A DNA stretch of 64,000 nt, from contig NZ_JAPEOX010000001.1 in NCBI RefSeq assembly GCF_026340675.1, forward strand, positions 4,526,001-4,590,000, given 5' to 3'. Made by a program: the position numbers and the translations under genes. Of the stretch, positions 8,201 through 17,028 are shown in pieces (position 1 is the stretch's first letter; every line of letters starts with the position of its first letter). A model generated the notes under the pieces. It saw only the letters and a program-made list of their open reading frames with translations, searched no databases and was not told the DNA's origin. The stretch comes from Streptomyces sp. NBC_01264 (lineage in GTDB: Bacteria; Actinomycetota; Actinomycetes; Streptomycetales; Streptomycetaceae).

Positions 8201-8400
8201 CCCTGCGGGGCTGTCCCCTACCCGCCCTTCCACCGTTCCCCGGGCTCCGCCCGGACCCGCAAAGACCCTGGGGCTCCGCCCCAGACCCCGGTCCTCAAAC
8301 GCCGGACGGCTGAAAAGACCCGACCGCCGGCGGGCACGTGCGGTCCGGCGCCGACCAAAATCAGCCCCTCCGGCGTTTGAGGAGCAGGGGTCCGGGGACT
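8201..8400. repeat. Dispersed intergenic repeat, copy A, with inverted arms
   Basis: This 278-base gap between convergent genes carries a repeat also present at 50461-50547 (a 33-base block is identical, 8212-8244 versus 50473-50505) and partly at 23099-23122. Within it CCTCAAACGCCGGA (8293-8306) and TCCGGCGTTTGAGG (8369-8382) form a perfect inverted pair around a 62-base loop. The pairing extends imperfectly to the flanking CGGCTG and CAGCC. A role as a bidirectional terminator is plausible because it separates two convergent genes. Confidence 0.75.
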
Positions 8401-8438
8401 GGTCCCCGGCAACGGCAACGGCGCCGCGCCGCTGTGGC

Positions 8439-9926
8439 TCAGGCTCCCTGGATCGGGATCTGGTGGGTGTCCGGCGGCGGTGTGGCTGCCGCCGGCGTCG
8501 GCTGGGACATCGTGGACAGGAGTTGGCGGGCCAGGCCCAGGCCCGTGCCGCCCATCGTCAGGGCCTTCGCGAACATCTCCGACATGCCCTCCGCCCCGTT
8601 GAGCAGGATCATGTGCTCCACGTTGCCGAAGGCGCCCGCCCCCGCCTCCACGATCGCCGGCCAGTTCTCGGCGAGTTGCTGCGCGACCACCGCCTCCTGG
8701 TTCTCCGCCAGCGCGGCGGCCCGCGCCGCGATCGACGCCGCCTCCGCGAGGCCCTTGGCCTTCGCCGCCTCCGCCTGCGCCAGCCCGTTCGCCTGGGCCG
8801 ACGCCGCCTGCGCGAGGCCCTTGGCCTGGGTCGCCGCCGCCTCCGCCTCGCCGGTCGCGCGGGTGGCCGTCGCCGCCGCCAGGCCCCGTGCCTCCGTGGC
8901 CTTCGCGTCGGCCGCGGCCGCCGTCGTCACCCGGGTCGCCTCGGCCGCGGCCGCCAGCTCCGTCTCCTTCGCCTTGGCCTGCGCCGCCGAGATGCGCGCG
9001 TCGCGGTCCGCCTCGGCCCGGGTCCGGGTCTCGTACGCCGCCGCGTCCGCCGGCTTGCGTACGTCCGCCTGGAGCTGCTGCTCGCGCCGGTGCGCCTCCA
9101 GCTCCGCCACCCGGGTCTCCTGGACCACGACCTCCTGCTTCGCCGCCGCCTCCGACAGCGGGCCCGCCTGCCGGGCCGTCGCGGCCGCCTTGTCCCGCTC
9201 GGCCTGGTAGCCCGCCTGGAGGATCTCGCTGTCCCGGGTGGCTTCCGACATCCGGGCGAAGGCGGCCTGTTCGGCCTCGGTGGCCCGCAGGTTGGCGTCC
9301 GCCTGGGCGATCCGCGCGTCCCGCTGGACGGCCGCCGCGTGCGGCATCGCCAGGTTCTTGATGTAGCCCGTCGGGTCCTCGATCTCGTGGATCTGGAGGG
9401 AGTCGACGATCAGGCCGAGCTTCTCCATCTCCGTACCGCACGCCGCCCGGGTCTGCCCGGTCAGCTTCTCCCGGTCGCGGATCATGTCCTCGACCGTCAA
9501 CCCGCCCACAATGGACCGCAGATGGCCCGCGAAGACGATGTGCACCCGCTCGGGCATCATCTTCTGCTGGTCCAGGAAGCGGCGGGCCGCGTTGGCGATG
9601 GACACGAAGTCGTCGCCGATCTTGAAGATGACCACGCCCTTGACCCGGAGCGGAATGCCCTGGTGGGTCACGCAGTCCACGTTGAGCTGGGTCTCGTTGA
9701 GGTCCAGCGACAGCTTGCGCACGGCCTGCACCCCGGGCAACACCATCGTTCCCCGCCCGGTGACGATCCGGAAGCCCATGCCTTCCGCGATGCCCTCCGT
9801 CTTGTGCGCGGAGCCGGAGATGACCAGCGCCTCGTTGGGTTCGGCCACCCGCCACATGAGCTTGAACAGGCCGATCGCAGCCGCGATCGCACCCACGACA
9901 ATCCCTGCCAGTACGCCGACAGACAT
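8439..9926 (-). CDS. Flotillin-like SPFH-domain membrane protein
   Basis: Scaffold protein of the flotillin family, 495 residues. One N-terminal hydrophobic segment (VGVLAGIVVGAIAAAIGLFK) anchors it. It is followed by the SPFH/PHB domain (about residues 30-200, with YIKNLAMPHAAAVQRDARIA at its end). A long Ala/Glu/Lys-rich coiled-coil follows (about 200-410) with repeated AxAxGLAxA units. Such proteins organise membrane microdomains. I chose the ATG at 9924-9926 for its GGGGGAG site; the frame is open 12 codons further. The NfeD-like gene lies upstream on the same strand, the usual flotillin partner. Confidence 0.92.
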   Translation of the reverse strand: MSVGVLAGIVVGAIAAAIGLFKLMWRVAEPNEALVISGSAHKTEGIAEGMGFRIVTGRGTMVLPGVQAVRKLSLDLNETQLNVDCVTHQGIPLRVKGVVIFKIGDDFVSIANAARRFLDQQKMMPERVHIVFAGHLRSIVGGLTVEDMIRDREKLTGQTRAACGTEMEKLGLIVDSLQIHEIEDPTGYIKNLAMPHAAAVQRDARIAQADANLRATEAEQAAFARMSEATRDSEILQAGYQAERDKAAATARQAGPLSEAAAKQEVVVQETRVAELEAHRREQQLQADVRKPADAAAYETRTRAEADRDARISAAQAKAKETELAAAAEATRVTTAAAADAKATEARGLAAATATRATGEAEAAATQAKGLAQAASAQANGLAQAEAAKAKGLAEAASIAARAAALAENQEAVVAQQLAENWPAIVEAGAGAFGNVEHMILLNGAEGMSEMFAKALTMGGTGLGLARQLLSTMSQPTPAAATPPPDTHQIPIQGA

Positions 9927-10076
9927 CGGCAACTCCCCCTCGTACGCGGCGGCGTTCGCCACCGAGAAGGCGAGTGTGCTCCCGCGTCAGGGCGGCGTGA
10001 AGACGGCGTCCGAATCTTGTCGCCATCTTGATACGCGAGGGCTACGAGAGGCCGGGGTGCGCCGCCCCGCCCCTGG

Positions 10077-10295
10077 TCAGTCCCCGTACGCGGCCATCAC
10101 GTAGACCGTCCGCGGCGGCAGGTACTCGACCACCGTGACCACCGTCCCGACCGCCAGCCGGCCCGTCCCCGGGGCCGGGTGCGCGAGGAAGTGCTCGGCT
10201 CCGCCCCGGATCCGCACGATGACCTCGCCGACCAGCCCCGGCCCGACCGTTCCGGTGACCCGGCCGTCCAGCCCCACCATGTCCGATTCCCCCAT
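10077..10295 (-). CDS. Small NfeD-like OB-fold protein
   Basis: A 72-residue protein matching the C-terminal OB-fold of NfeD: VGLDGRVTGTVGPGLVGEV, then a G-x-x-x-F-L-A-like strand and VGTVVTVVEYLPPRTVYVMA. Full NfeD proteins have membrane segments and sometimes a protease domain; both are absent. NfeD and flotillin genes are paired in many bacteria, and this one is 150 bases upstream of the flotillin gene on the same strand, so a shared role in membrane organisation is likely. Start is the ATG at 10293-10295. Confidence 0.75.
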   Translation of the reverse strand: MGESDMVGLDGRVTGTVGPGLVGEVIVRIRGGAEHFLAHPAPGTGRLAVGTVVTVVEYLPPRTVYVMAAYGD

Positions 10296-10312
10296 GCACC
10301 GAGCGTACGGGG

Positions 10313-11641
10313 CTATCCCCGTACGGGCTCCTCGTCGAGCCGGTATTCCTCGCCGTCCGCGTGGTAGCCGTACAGCTCCCCGTAGCGGCCCCAGTCCGTC
10401 GCCGTCTCCAGCTGCTGTTCCAGCTGCTCGCTCGTGTAGTGGTGCGAGAGCAGGTCGCGGAAGAACCCGGCCCGCTGCGTGCCGCCCCGCGAGCGCTCCA
10501 GGGTGGTGTGGATCAGGTGCACCAGCGGGACCTCCATGGCCCCCTCGGCGAACAGTTCCTTCGACTCCTGTACGTCGGCCCCCGCGAAGGCGGTGCCGCG
10601 CGCGGTCAGCACCAGGTGCAGTCCCCGTACCTCGGCCAGGCCCAGCAGTTCCAGCCCATCCACCAGGGGCAGTACGTCGTCCACCTCCAGGCCCAGTTCC
10701 TCGGCGAGGTCGGCGAGGTCGACGGTGCCCTCCCCGGTGCCGCGCTGGAGCACGATCTCGGCGAGGCCCGCCATCCCGTCGACGCTGGCCGCCGGGAGCG
10801 GGGTGTTGGCCGGGGTGCGCTTGGCGGGCGGGGCCGCGGGCGTGATGGCGGTGGCCTGGGCGGTGCGGCCGGTCATCACCGCGTACACGGCGTCCACGAT
10901 CCGCTCGAAGTCGGCGCCGGACCGGTCCCGGGGCCGGGCCAGGTCCACCGCGAAGGTCTCCTTGATGGTTCCGTAGGGCCGCGAGCCCAGCACCACCACC
11001 CGGTCCGCCATCAGCACGGCCTCCTCGATGTTGTGCGTGACCAGCACCACCGCCTTGGCGGGGAAGCGGCCGGAGGCCCACAGCTCCATCAGCTCACCGC
11101 GCAGGTTCTCGGCGGTGAGCACGTCCAGTGCGGAGAACGGCTCGTCCATCATCAGCACGTCCGGCTCCACGACAAGGGCCCGGGCGAAGCCGACGCGCTG
11201 GCGCATCCCGCCGCTGAGCTCCTTCGGGTAGGCCGATTCGAAGCCGTCCAGGCCGATCAGGTCGATGGCCTCCACCGCCTGGCGGGCCCGCGCCTCCCGG
11301 TCCATGCCCTTGGCCTCCAGGCCCAGTTCCACGTTCTGCTGCACCGTGAGCCAGGGCAGCAGCGCGAAGGTCTGGAACACCATGGCCGTGCCCGGGTTCG
11401 CCCCGCGCAGCTCCTCGCCCCGGTAGATGACCGAGCCGGAGCTGGCGGGGATCAGCCCGGCGAGGCAGCGCAGCAGGGTGGACTTGCCGCTGCCGGACTT
11501 GCCGAGGAGGGCGACGATCTCGCCCTCGTGGATCTCCAGGTCGATGCCGCCGAGCACGGGCAGTTCCCCGTCGGCGCCGGCGTAGGACTTGGTGAGGGCG
11601 GCGGCCTGGAGGATCGTGGTCGCGGTCGTGGGCGCGGTCAT
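10313..11641 (-). CDS. ABC transporter ATP-binding protein, nitrate/sulfonate/taurine type, with C-terminal extension
   Basis: ATPase of a NitT/TauT-class importer, 442 residues. Walker A is GKSGSGKST (about 48-56), the signature LSGGMRQR, Walker B VLMMDEPFSALD, and the H-loop VLVTHNIEEA. Beyond the ~260-residue core is an AAA-associated C-terminal domain (about 290-442) with winged-helix-like content (LADLAEELGLEVDDVLPLVD), known in a subset of these ATPases. The permease gene lies 85 bases upstream on the same strand. No periplasmic binding-protein gene is adjacent, so the substrate cannot be assigned. Confidence 0.9.
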   Translation of the reverse strand: MTAPTTATTILQAAALTKSYAGADGELPVLGGIDLEIHEGEIVALLGKSGSGKSTLLRCLAGLIPASSGSVIYRGEELRGANPGTAMVFQTFALLPWLTVQQNVELGLEAKGMDREARARQAVEAIDLIGLDGFESAYPKELSGGMRQRVGFARALVVEPDVLMMDEPFSALDVLTAENLRGELMELWASGRFPAKAVVLVTHNIEEAVLMADRVVVLGSRPYGTIKETFAVDLARPRDRSGADFERIVDAVYAVMTGRTAQATAITPAAPPAKRTPANTPLPAASVDGMAGLAEIVLQRGTGEGTVDLADLAEELGLEVDDVLPLVDGLELLGLAEVRGLHLVLTARGTAFAGADVQESKELFAEGAMEVPLVHLIHTTLERSRGGTQRAGFFRDLLSHHYTSEQLEQQLETATDWGRYGELYGYHADGEEYRLDEEPVRG

Positions 11642-11726
11642 CGCTGCGGGCTCCTCGGACGGGTTCGGCGGGCTGGGCGGGTTCGGCAGGCCCGGCGCGT
11701 TCGGCGGGGTTCGGCGCGTTCGGGGG

Positions 11727-13469
11727 TCAGAGGGAGTAGCGGCGCTCCGCGAGCCGGTACAGGGGCCGCCAGAACAGCCGGTTGAGCCCGACGACGTACA
11801 TGCTCATGACGGCGATCCCGGCGATGAGCTTCGGGAAGTCCCCGTCCTCGGTGGCGTGGAAGATGTACGCGCCCAGCCCGGTCGCCGACAGGGTCGTCCC
11901 GGCGAAGGTGACGACCTCGCCGACGATGGAGGCGTTCCAGGCGCCGCCCGAGGCGGTGATGCCTCCGGTGACGTACGAGGGGAACACGGCCGGGATGATC
12001 AGGCGCTTCCAGCGCTGGAGCCCGCGGACGCCGAGGTCGTCCATGGCATCCTTGAGATCGGAGGGGATGGCCATGGCTCCGGCGATGGCGTTGAAGAGGA
12101 TGTACCACTGCGCGCCGAGGGCCATCAGCAGGACGCAGCCGATGTTGATGTTCAGCCCGGTCCTCAGGAAGAACCAGACGGCCACCGGGAAGAGCAGGTT
12201 CGCGGGGAAGCTCGCCAGGACCTGCACCACGGGCTGGGCGATCTTCGTGAGCCGGGGCGAGGAGCCGATCCACACGCCCACGGGCACCCACACGACGGTG
12301 GCGGCGGCGACCAGCACGATCACCCGGACGAAGGTGATCAGCCCGAGCAGCAGCGGCTCCCCGAAGACCCCGAGGCCGGTCTCGCGCTGGAGGTAGCGCA
12401 CGAGGTCGTACAGGCCCCACAGGATGACGGCTCCGGCGACGACGGTGAAGACCGCGTCGCCGGTCCGGCGGCGGGCCGGGTCCACGGACAGCGCCATGTC
12501 GTCGCGGCCCAGGACGCGGGCGGCCCGGCCGGTGGCGTCGCGGGCGGGGGCGGTGGCCCGGCCGAGCAGGCGCGGCCAGTGGGAGCGGCGCAGGAAGTCC
12601 AGTACGTAGCTGCGCTGGACGTCGGTGGACTCCGACTGCTCGTTCTTGTACTTCTCCGCCCAGGCCGTCAGGGGCCGCCAGAAGAGGAAGTTGACGGTGA
12701 CGATGGTGACGGTCATCGCGAGGATGACCCAGCCGACCTTGGTGAGGTCGCCCTCGCCGATCGCCGTGCCCGCGTACGAGCCGAGGCCGGGGACGGCGTA
12801 CTCCTGCCCGGAGACGGAGACCGCCTCGGAGGCCACGAGCATGAACCAGCCGCCGGCGAAGCTCATCATGCCGTTCCACACCAGGTCGATGACCCCGGCG
12901 GGGACCTCCACGCGCCAGAAGCGCATCCAGCGGGTGAAGCCGAACGAGCGGGAGACCTCGTCGAGCTCGCGGGGCAGCGAGGTGAGGGTGGCGTAGAACC
13001 CGAAGGTCATGTTCCAGGCCTGGGAGGTGAAGATCGCGAAGATGACGGCGCATTCGAGGCCGAGGAGCGAGCCGGGGAAGAGCGCGACGAAGAAGGTGAC
13101 GAGGACGGAGAGGAAGCCGAGGACGGGGACGGACTGGAGGATGTCCAGCGCCGGGATCAGTACCCGTTCCAGGCGGCGGCTGCGGGCGGCGGCGTAGGCG
13201 TAGCCGAAGGTGAAGACCACGGAGGCGATCAGCGCGATGAACATGCGCAGGACGCTGCGGGCGGCGTAGTACGGGAGCTTCGCGGGGTCCGTGTCCACGT
13301 CGGGGACGTCGGCGGGGTCGAAGTTGACCGTGGTGCCCTTGCCGACCTGGAGGATCGCGTACCCGAGCACCAGGAAGGCGGCCGCCACGGCGAAGTCCAC
13401 CCAGGACAGGCGGGTGCGGGTGGGGGCCGCCTGGCCGGTGTGGGTCTCGGGGCGCACGGAGGTCTTCAT
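11727..13469 (-). CDS. Double-length ABC transporter permease (NitT/TauT class)
   Basis: Membrane permease of 580 residues, about twice the usual 260-280. It contains two BPD_transp-type halves, each with an EAA-like cytoplasmic loop (first LPRELDEVSRSFGFTRWMRF; second AMDDLGVRGLQRWKRLIIPA). A polar linker of about 60 residues joins them. One polypeptide would thus replace the usual permease dimer. I chose the ATG at 13467-13469 with a GGCGGG site; an in-frame start 12 codons upstream is weaker. It forms an operon with the ATPase gene downstream. Confidence 0.9.
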   Translation of the reverse strand: MKTSVRPETHTGQAAPTRTRLSWVDFAVAAAFLVLGYAILQVGKGTTVNFDPADVPDVDTDPAKLPYYAARSVLRMFIALIASVVFTFGYAYAAARSRRLERVLIPALDILQSVPVLGFLSVLVTFFVALFPGSLLGLECAVIFAIFTSQAWNMTFGFYATLTSLPRELDEVSRSFGFTRWMRFWRVEVPAGVIDLVWNGMMSFAGGWFMLVASEAVSVSGQEYAVPGLGSYAGTAIGEGDLTKVGWVILAMTVTIVTVNFLFWRPLTAWAEKYKNEQSESTDVQRSYVLDFLRRSHWPRLLGRATAPARDATGRAARVLGRDDMALSVDPARRRTGDAVFTVVAGAVILWGLYDLVRYLQRETGLGVFGEPLLLGLITFVRVIVLVAAATVVWVPVGVWIGSSPRLTKIAQPVVQVLASFPANLLFPVAVWFFLRTGLNINIGCVLLMALGAQWYILFNAIAGAMAIPSDLKDAMDDLGVRGLQRWKRLIIPAVFPSYVTGGITASGGAWNASIVGEVVTFAGTTLSATGLGAYIFHATEDGDFPKLIAGIAVMSMYVVGLNRLFWRPLYRLAERRYSL

Positions 13470-13591
13470 CCCGCCCAGCGGATCACGCCGTGCGGGCTCC
13501 CACACCCCAGGTCACCCAACCGGGCGAGGCCCTCCCGTGGCGGCCCGGCCGTCTCCGGCCGGGAGCACCCGTCCTGCGGGAGGGGCCCCGG

Positions 13592-14986
13592 TCAGGACCG
13601 GTCGGCCAGGGCCGCTTCCACGGCTTCGCCGGGCGCGGGCGCCGCCGGGGCGGCGGCCTGGGGGCGGCGCAGGAAGGTCAGCCACAGGGCCACCGCCATG
13701 CCGAGGACCGCCGCGAAGGAGGCCAGGGTGTAGGCGACGCAGACCCGGGTGGAGACCTCGCCGGGGAGCAGGGTCGCGCCGACGAGGACCAGGGTGGCCA
13801 CGGCCCAGCCGAGCAGTTGCAGGCGGTGCTTGTGCAGGACCAGGAGGGCCTGGCCGAGCACCATGGCCAGCATGTAGCAGAGGGTCCCGGCGGAGATCCA
13901 GAAGAACACGGCGTGGCCGAGGCCCGCCTCGGACTTGAAGAGCACCTCGATGAGCCACGGGCCGAGCAGGGTGGCCGGGAGGCCGCCGGCCAGGCCGAGC
14001 ACGATCACGACCAGCGAGGTCCGCCCGAGCAGCCGGGAGAAGCCAGCGCGGTCCCCGGCGGCCGCCGCGGTGGACAGTCCGGAGAGGAGCGAGGCCTGGA
14101 GCGAGCCGAAGACGAAGAGCGGCACCCGGGCCAGCACGATCGCGTTCAGCAGGCCCGCGACGAGCGCGCCGTCCTCGGGGGCGAGGAGTTTGGTGCTGAC
14201 CACGGCGGCGTTGACGACGACCTGGGACAGCAGGGTGGAGACGACGAGCGGGCCGAGGCCGCCGAGCAGCACCGACCACCGGTCGTACGGGCCCTTGCCG
14301 AGGCCCCGGAAGACGGGGACCGAGGTGACCAGGGCGGCGATGAGCGGGGCGGCCGTGAGGATCAGCGCGAAGGCCAGCGGGGAGCGGACCCCGGCGAGGG
14401 CGAAGCCCACGGCCAGGCCGATGCGCAGGCCGCCGTCGATGCCGAGCTGCCAGCCGAAGGGGCCGAACCGGCCGAGGCCGGCCAGCACCCCGCGGCAGAT
14501 GTTGCTGATGGCCATCGCGGCGAAGGCCAGGCCGAGGGCGCCGACCATCTCGGTGTGCCCGTAGAAGAACGTGTCGGCCAGGAGCGGGGCGGCCCAGGCG
14601 AGCCCGGCCCCCAGCAGGACGATCATGCCGAGGGTGAGCACGGCGATCTGGCGCAGGATCCCGGAGACGCCCGTACCGGCGACGCGGTGCGCGGCGACGA
14701 TCCGGGTGAGCTCCTGCTCCACGGGGAAGAAGAGGCCGATGCCCACGGACATGAGGATCGTCCAGAGCACCGAGAGCGCGGCCATGCCCTCGGTGTCGAG
14801 GCTGTGGCCCGCCGCCATCAGGTGGATGTACGAGGCCGCGCCCAGGACGACCGTGCCGGTGATCACCAGCAGGGTGCCGGGGGGCAGCGCGCCCGCGATC
14901 CTGGCGAGCGGCGACCGCTTGGCGGTCACCGCCGTGTCCCGGGCGGCCGCCGCGTCCGGGACGGCCGCCGCGTCCGGGGCGTTCAC
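13592..14986 (-). CDS. Polysaccharide flippase-like membrane protein
   Basis: Integral membrane protein of 464 residues with about 12-14 hydrophobic segments, resembling Wzx/MATE-like exporters of lipid-linked sugars. After a polar N-terminus (about 35 residues) come long helices such as LLVITGTVVLGAASYIHLMA and LRQIAVLTLGMIVLLGAGLA. The GTG start at 14984-14986 overlaps the rmlB stop in a GTGA, so it is translationally coupled to rmlB. Context (sugar nucleotide, glycosyltransferase and acyltransferase genes nearby) supports a role in surface glycan export. The substrate is not known. Confidence 0.8.
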   Translation of the reverse strand: MNAPDAAAVPDAAAARDTAVTAKRSPLARIAGALPPGTLLVITGTVVLGAASYIHLMAAGHSLDTEGMAALSVLWTILMSVGIGLFFPVEQELTRIVAAHRVAGTGVSGILRQIAVLTLGMIVLLGAGLAWAAPLLADTFFYGHTEMVGALGLAFAAMAISNICRGVLAGLGRFGPFGWQLGIDGGLRIGLAVGFALAGVRSPLAFALILTAAPLIAALVTSVPVFRGLGKGPYDRWSVLLGGLGPLVVSTLLSQVVVNAAVVSTKLLAPEDGALVAGLLNAIVLARVPLFVFGSLQASLLSGLSTAAAAGDRAGFSRLLGRTSLVVIVLGLAGGLPATLLGPWLIEVLFKSEAGLGHAVFFWISAGTLCYMLAMVLGQALLVLHKHRLQLLGWAVATLVLVGATLLPGEVSTRVCVAYTLASFAAVLGMAVALWLTFLRRPQAAAPAAPAPGEAVEAALADRS

Positions 14987-15960
14987 GACTGCTGGGCGGC
15001 CTTCACCTTGAGCGGCTCCCACCAGGCGCGGTTCTCGCGGTACCAGGTGATCGTCGACGCCAGGCCCTCTTCGAAGCCGACCTGCGGGGCGTAGCCGAGC
15101 TCCTCGCTGATCTTGCTGATGTCGAGGGAGTAGCGCAGGTCGTGGCCCTTGCGGTCCTCGACCGGCTCGACCATGTCCCAGTCGGCGCCGGCGGCGTCCA
15201 GCAGCAGGCCGGTGAGCTCCTTGTTGGTGAGCTCGACGCCGCCGCCGATGTTGTAGACCTGCCCGGCGCGGCCCTTGTGCAGGGCCAGCTCGATGCCCCG
15301 GCAGTGGTCCGCGACGTGCAGCCAGTCACGGATGTTGCCGCCCGTGCCGTACAGCGGGACCTTCTTGCCGTCGATCAGGTTGGTGGTGAAGAGCGGGATG
15401 ACCTTCTCGGGGAACTGGTACGGCCCGTAGTTGTTGGAGCAGCGCGTCACGACGACGTCCATGCCGTGGGTGCGGTGGTAGGCCAGCGCCAGCAGGTCGG
15501 AGCCCGCCTTGGAGGCGGAGTACGGGGAGTTCGGCGCGAGCGGCCACTCCTCGGTCCAGGAGCCCTCGCTGATCGAGCCGTACACCTCGTCGGTGGAGAC
15601 GTGGACGAAGCGGCCGACGCCGTGCTTGCGGGCGGCGTCCAGCAGCACCTGGGTACCCACGACGTTGGTCATCACGAAGGGGCCGGCACCGGCGATGGAA
15701 CGGTCCACGTGGGACTCCGCGGCGAAGTGCACCACCGCGTCGTGACCGGCCATGACCTGGTCGACGGCCTCGACGTCGCAGATGTCACCGCGGACGAACG
15801 CGTAGCCGGCGTGGCCCGCCACGGGTGCGAGGTTCTCCTCGACGCCCGAGTAGGTCAGCTTGTCGAAGACCGTGATCCTGGCGGCAGGATCTGCCGAGAG
15901 TATGGAGCGGACGAACTGCGAGCCGATGAAACCGGCGCCACCGGTCACGAGAATGCGCAT
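14983..15960 (-). CDS. rmlB: dTDP-glucose 4,6-dehydratase
   Basis: Converts dTDP-glucose to dTDP-4-keto-6-deoxyglucose, the second step of the dTDP-deoxysugar pathway, in the cytosol. The 325-residue SDR protein has the NAD-binding GGAGFIG (residues 7-13), the HFAAESHVDRSI motif, STDEVYG, and the catalytic YSASKAG (Tyr-x3-Lys). Length is normal for RmlB. It is divergent from rmlA with only 92 bases between the two starts, which must hold both promoters. It is coupled to the flippase-like gene downstream. Confidence 0.96.
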   Translation of the reverse strand: MRILVTGGAGFIGSQFVRSILSADPAARITVFDKLTYSGVEENLAPVAGHAGYAFVRGDICDVEAVDQVMAGHDAVVHFAAESHVDRSIAGAGPFVMTNVVGTQVLLDAARKHGVGRFVHVSTDEVYGSISEGSWTEEWPLAPNSPYSASKAGSDLLALAYHRTHGMDVVVTRCSNNYGPYQFPEKVIPLFTTNLIDGKKVPLYGTGGNIRDWLHVADHCRGIELALHKGRAGQVYNIGGGVELTNKELTGLLLDAAGADWDMVEPVEDRKGHDLRYSLDISKISEELGYAPQVGFEEGLASTITWYRENRAWWEPLKVKAAQQS

Positions 15961-16052
15961 AGTGCCTTCACTCTACTGGGCCGCACCGGGGGGACGGCCG
16001 CCGGACCTCGTCGTCTATCACCCCCGAAGGGCCGCAACGTATGGTGGCACGC

Positions 16053-16928
16053 ATGCGTGGAATCCTCCTTGCAGGCGGCACCGGCTCCCGGCTCTGGCCC
16101 CTGACCCGAGCCGTGTCGAAGCAACTGCTTCCCGTCTTCGACAAGCCGATGATCTACTACCCGCTCTCCACGCTGGTCATGGCGGGTATCCACGAGATCC
16201 TGATCATCACGACCCCCGAGGACCAGGACCAGTTCCGGCGCCTCCTCGGTGACGGATCACAGTTCGGCCTCGATCTGCGCTACGCGGTCCAGGAGCGCCC
16301 CGCCGGCATCGCCCAGGCGTTCACGCTCGGGGCCGAGTTCATCGGCGACGAGCCGGTCGCCCTGATCCTCGGCGACAACATCTTCCACGGCAGCGGCCTC
16401 GGCACGCGCCTGGCCGAGCGCACCGACCCCAAGGGCGGCGTCGTCTTCGCCTACCCGGTCTCCGACCCGACCGCGTACGGCGTGGTGGAGTTCGACGAGG
16501 ACGGCCGGGCGATATCCATCGAGGAGAAGCCCGAGAAGCCGAAGTCCCGGTACGCGGTGCCCGGGCTGTACTTCTACGACAACCGGGTCGTCGAGATCGC
16601 CCGCACGATCGAGCCGAGCGCCCGCGGCGAGCTGGAGATAACCGCCGTCAACGAGGCCTACCTCAGGAAGGGCGACCTGGAGGTCACCGTCCTGGACCGC
16701 GGCACGGCGTGGCTGGACACCGGGACCTTCGTCTCCATGGTCCAGGCCTCGGAGTTCGTACGCGTCATCGAGGAGCGCCAGGGCTTCAAGATCGGCTGCG
16801 TCGAGGAGGCGGCCTGGCGGGCCGGCTTCCTCACCGACGACGGGCTGCGCGAGCTGGCCCGACCCCTGCTGAAGAGCGGCTACGGCGCCTACCTGCTGGC
16901 CCTGCTCGACGAGAAGAGCTGCGCGTGA
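16053..16928 (+). CDS. rmlA: Glucose-1-phosphate thymidylyltransferase
   Basis: Makes dTDP-glucose from dTTP and glucose-1-phosphate, the first step of the pathway completed by RmlB. The 291-residue protein has the nucleotide-binding [13 protein letters not shown] near the N-terminus, [15 protein letters not shown], the LGDNIFHG loop, and VPGLYFYDN with [12 protein letters not shown] start at the ATG at 16053 (MRGILLAGG) because the family begins there; an ATG four codons upstream is also possible. No rmlC or rmlD lies adjacent, so rhamnose itself is not certain as the end product. Confidence 0.96.
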   Translation: MRGILLAGGTGSRLWPLTRAVSKQLLPVFDKPMIYYPLSTLVMAGIHEILIITTPEDQDQFRRLLGDGSQFGLDLRYAVQERPAGIAQAFTLGAEFIGDEPVALILGDNIFHGSGLGTRLAERTDPKGGVVFAYPVSDPTAYGVVEFDEDGRAISIEEKPEKPKSRYAVPGLYFYDNRVVEIARTIEPSARGELEITAVNEAYLRKGDLEVTVLDRGTAWLDTGTFVSMVQASEFVRVIEERQGFKIGCVEEAAWRAGFLTDDGLRELARPLLKSGYGAYLLALLDEKSCA

Positions 16929-17028
16929 CGTTCCGCGAGCCCTCCCCACAGCCACTCGCCCCGGACCGGGCGACCGACTGGCGAACCCCTCCCGTCCCGT
17001 CCCTCCCGAAGGCCCCGGTGCACTCCTC

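Noticed and set aside
11589..13733. Very long rightward open frame (about 714 codons) opposite the ABC transporter genes
   Set aside because: It mirrors the permease and ATPase genes on the other strand; its product is low-complexity Gly/Asp/Glu/Arg with no motif or ribosome site, the usual antisense artefact of high-GC DNA.
15961..16052. Operator palindromes between rmlB and rmlA
   Set aside because: I saw no convincing symmetric site in the 92-base gap.
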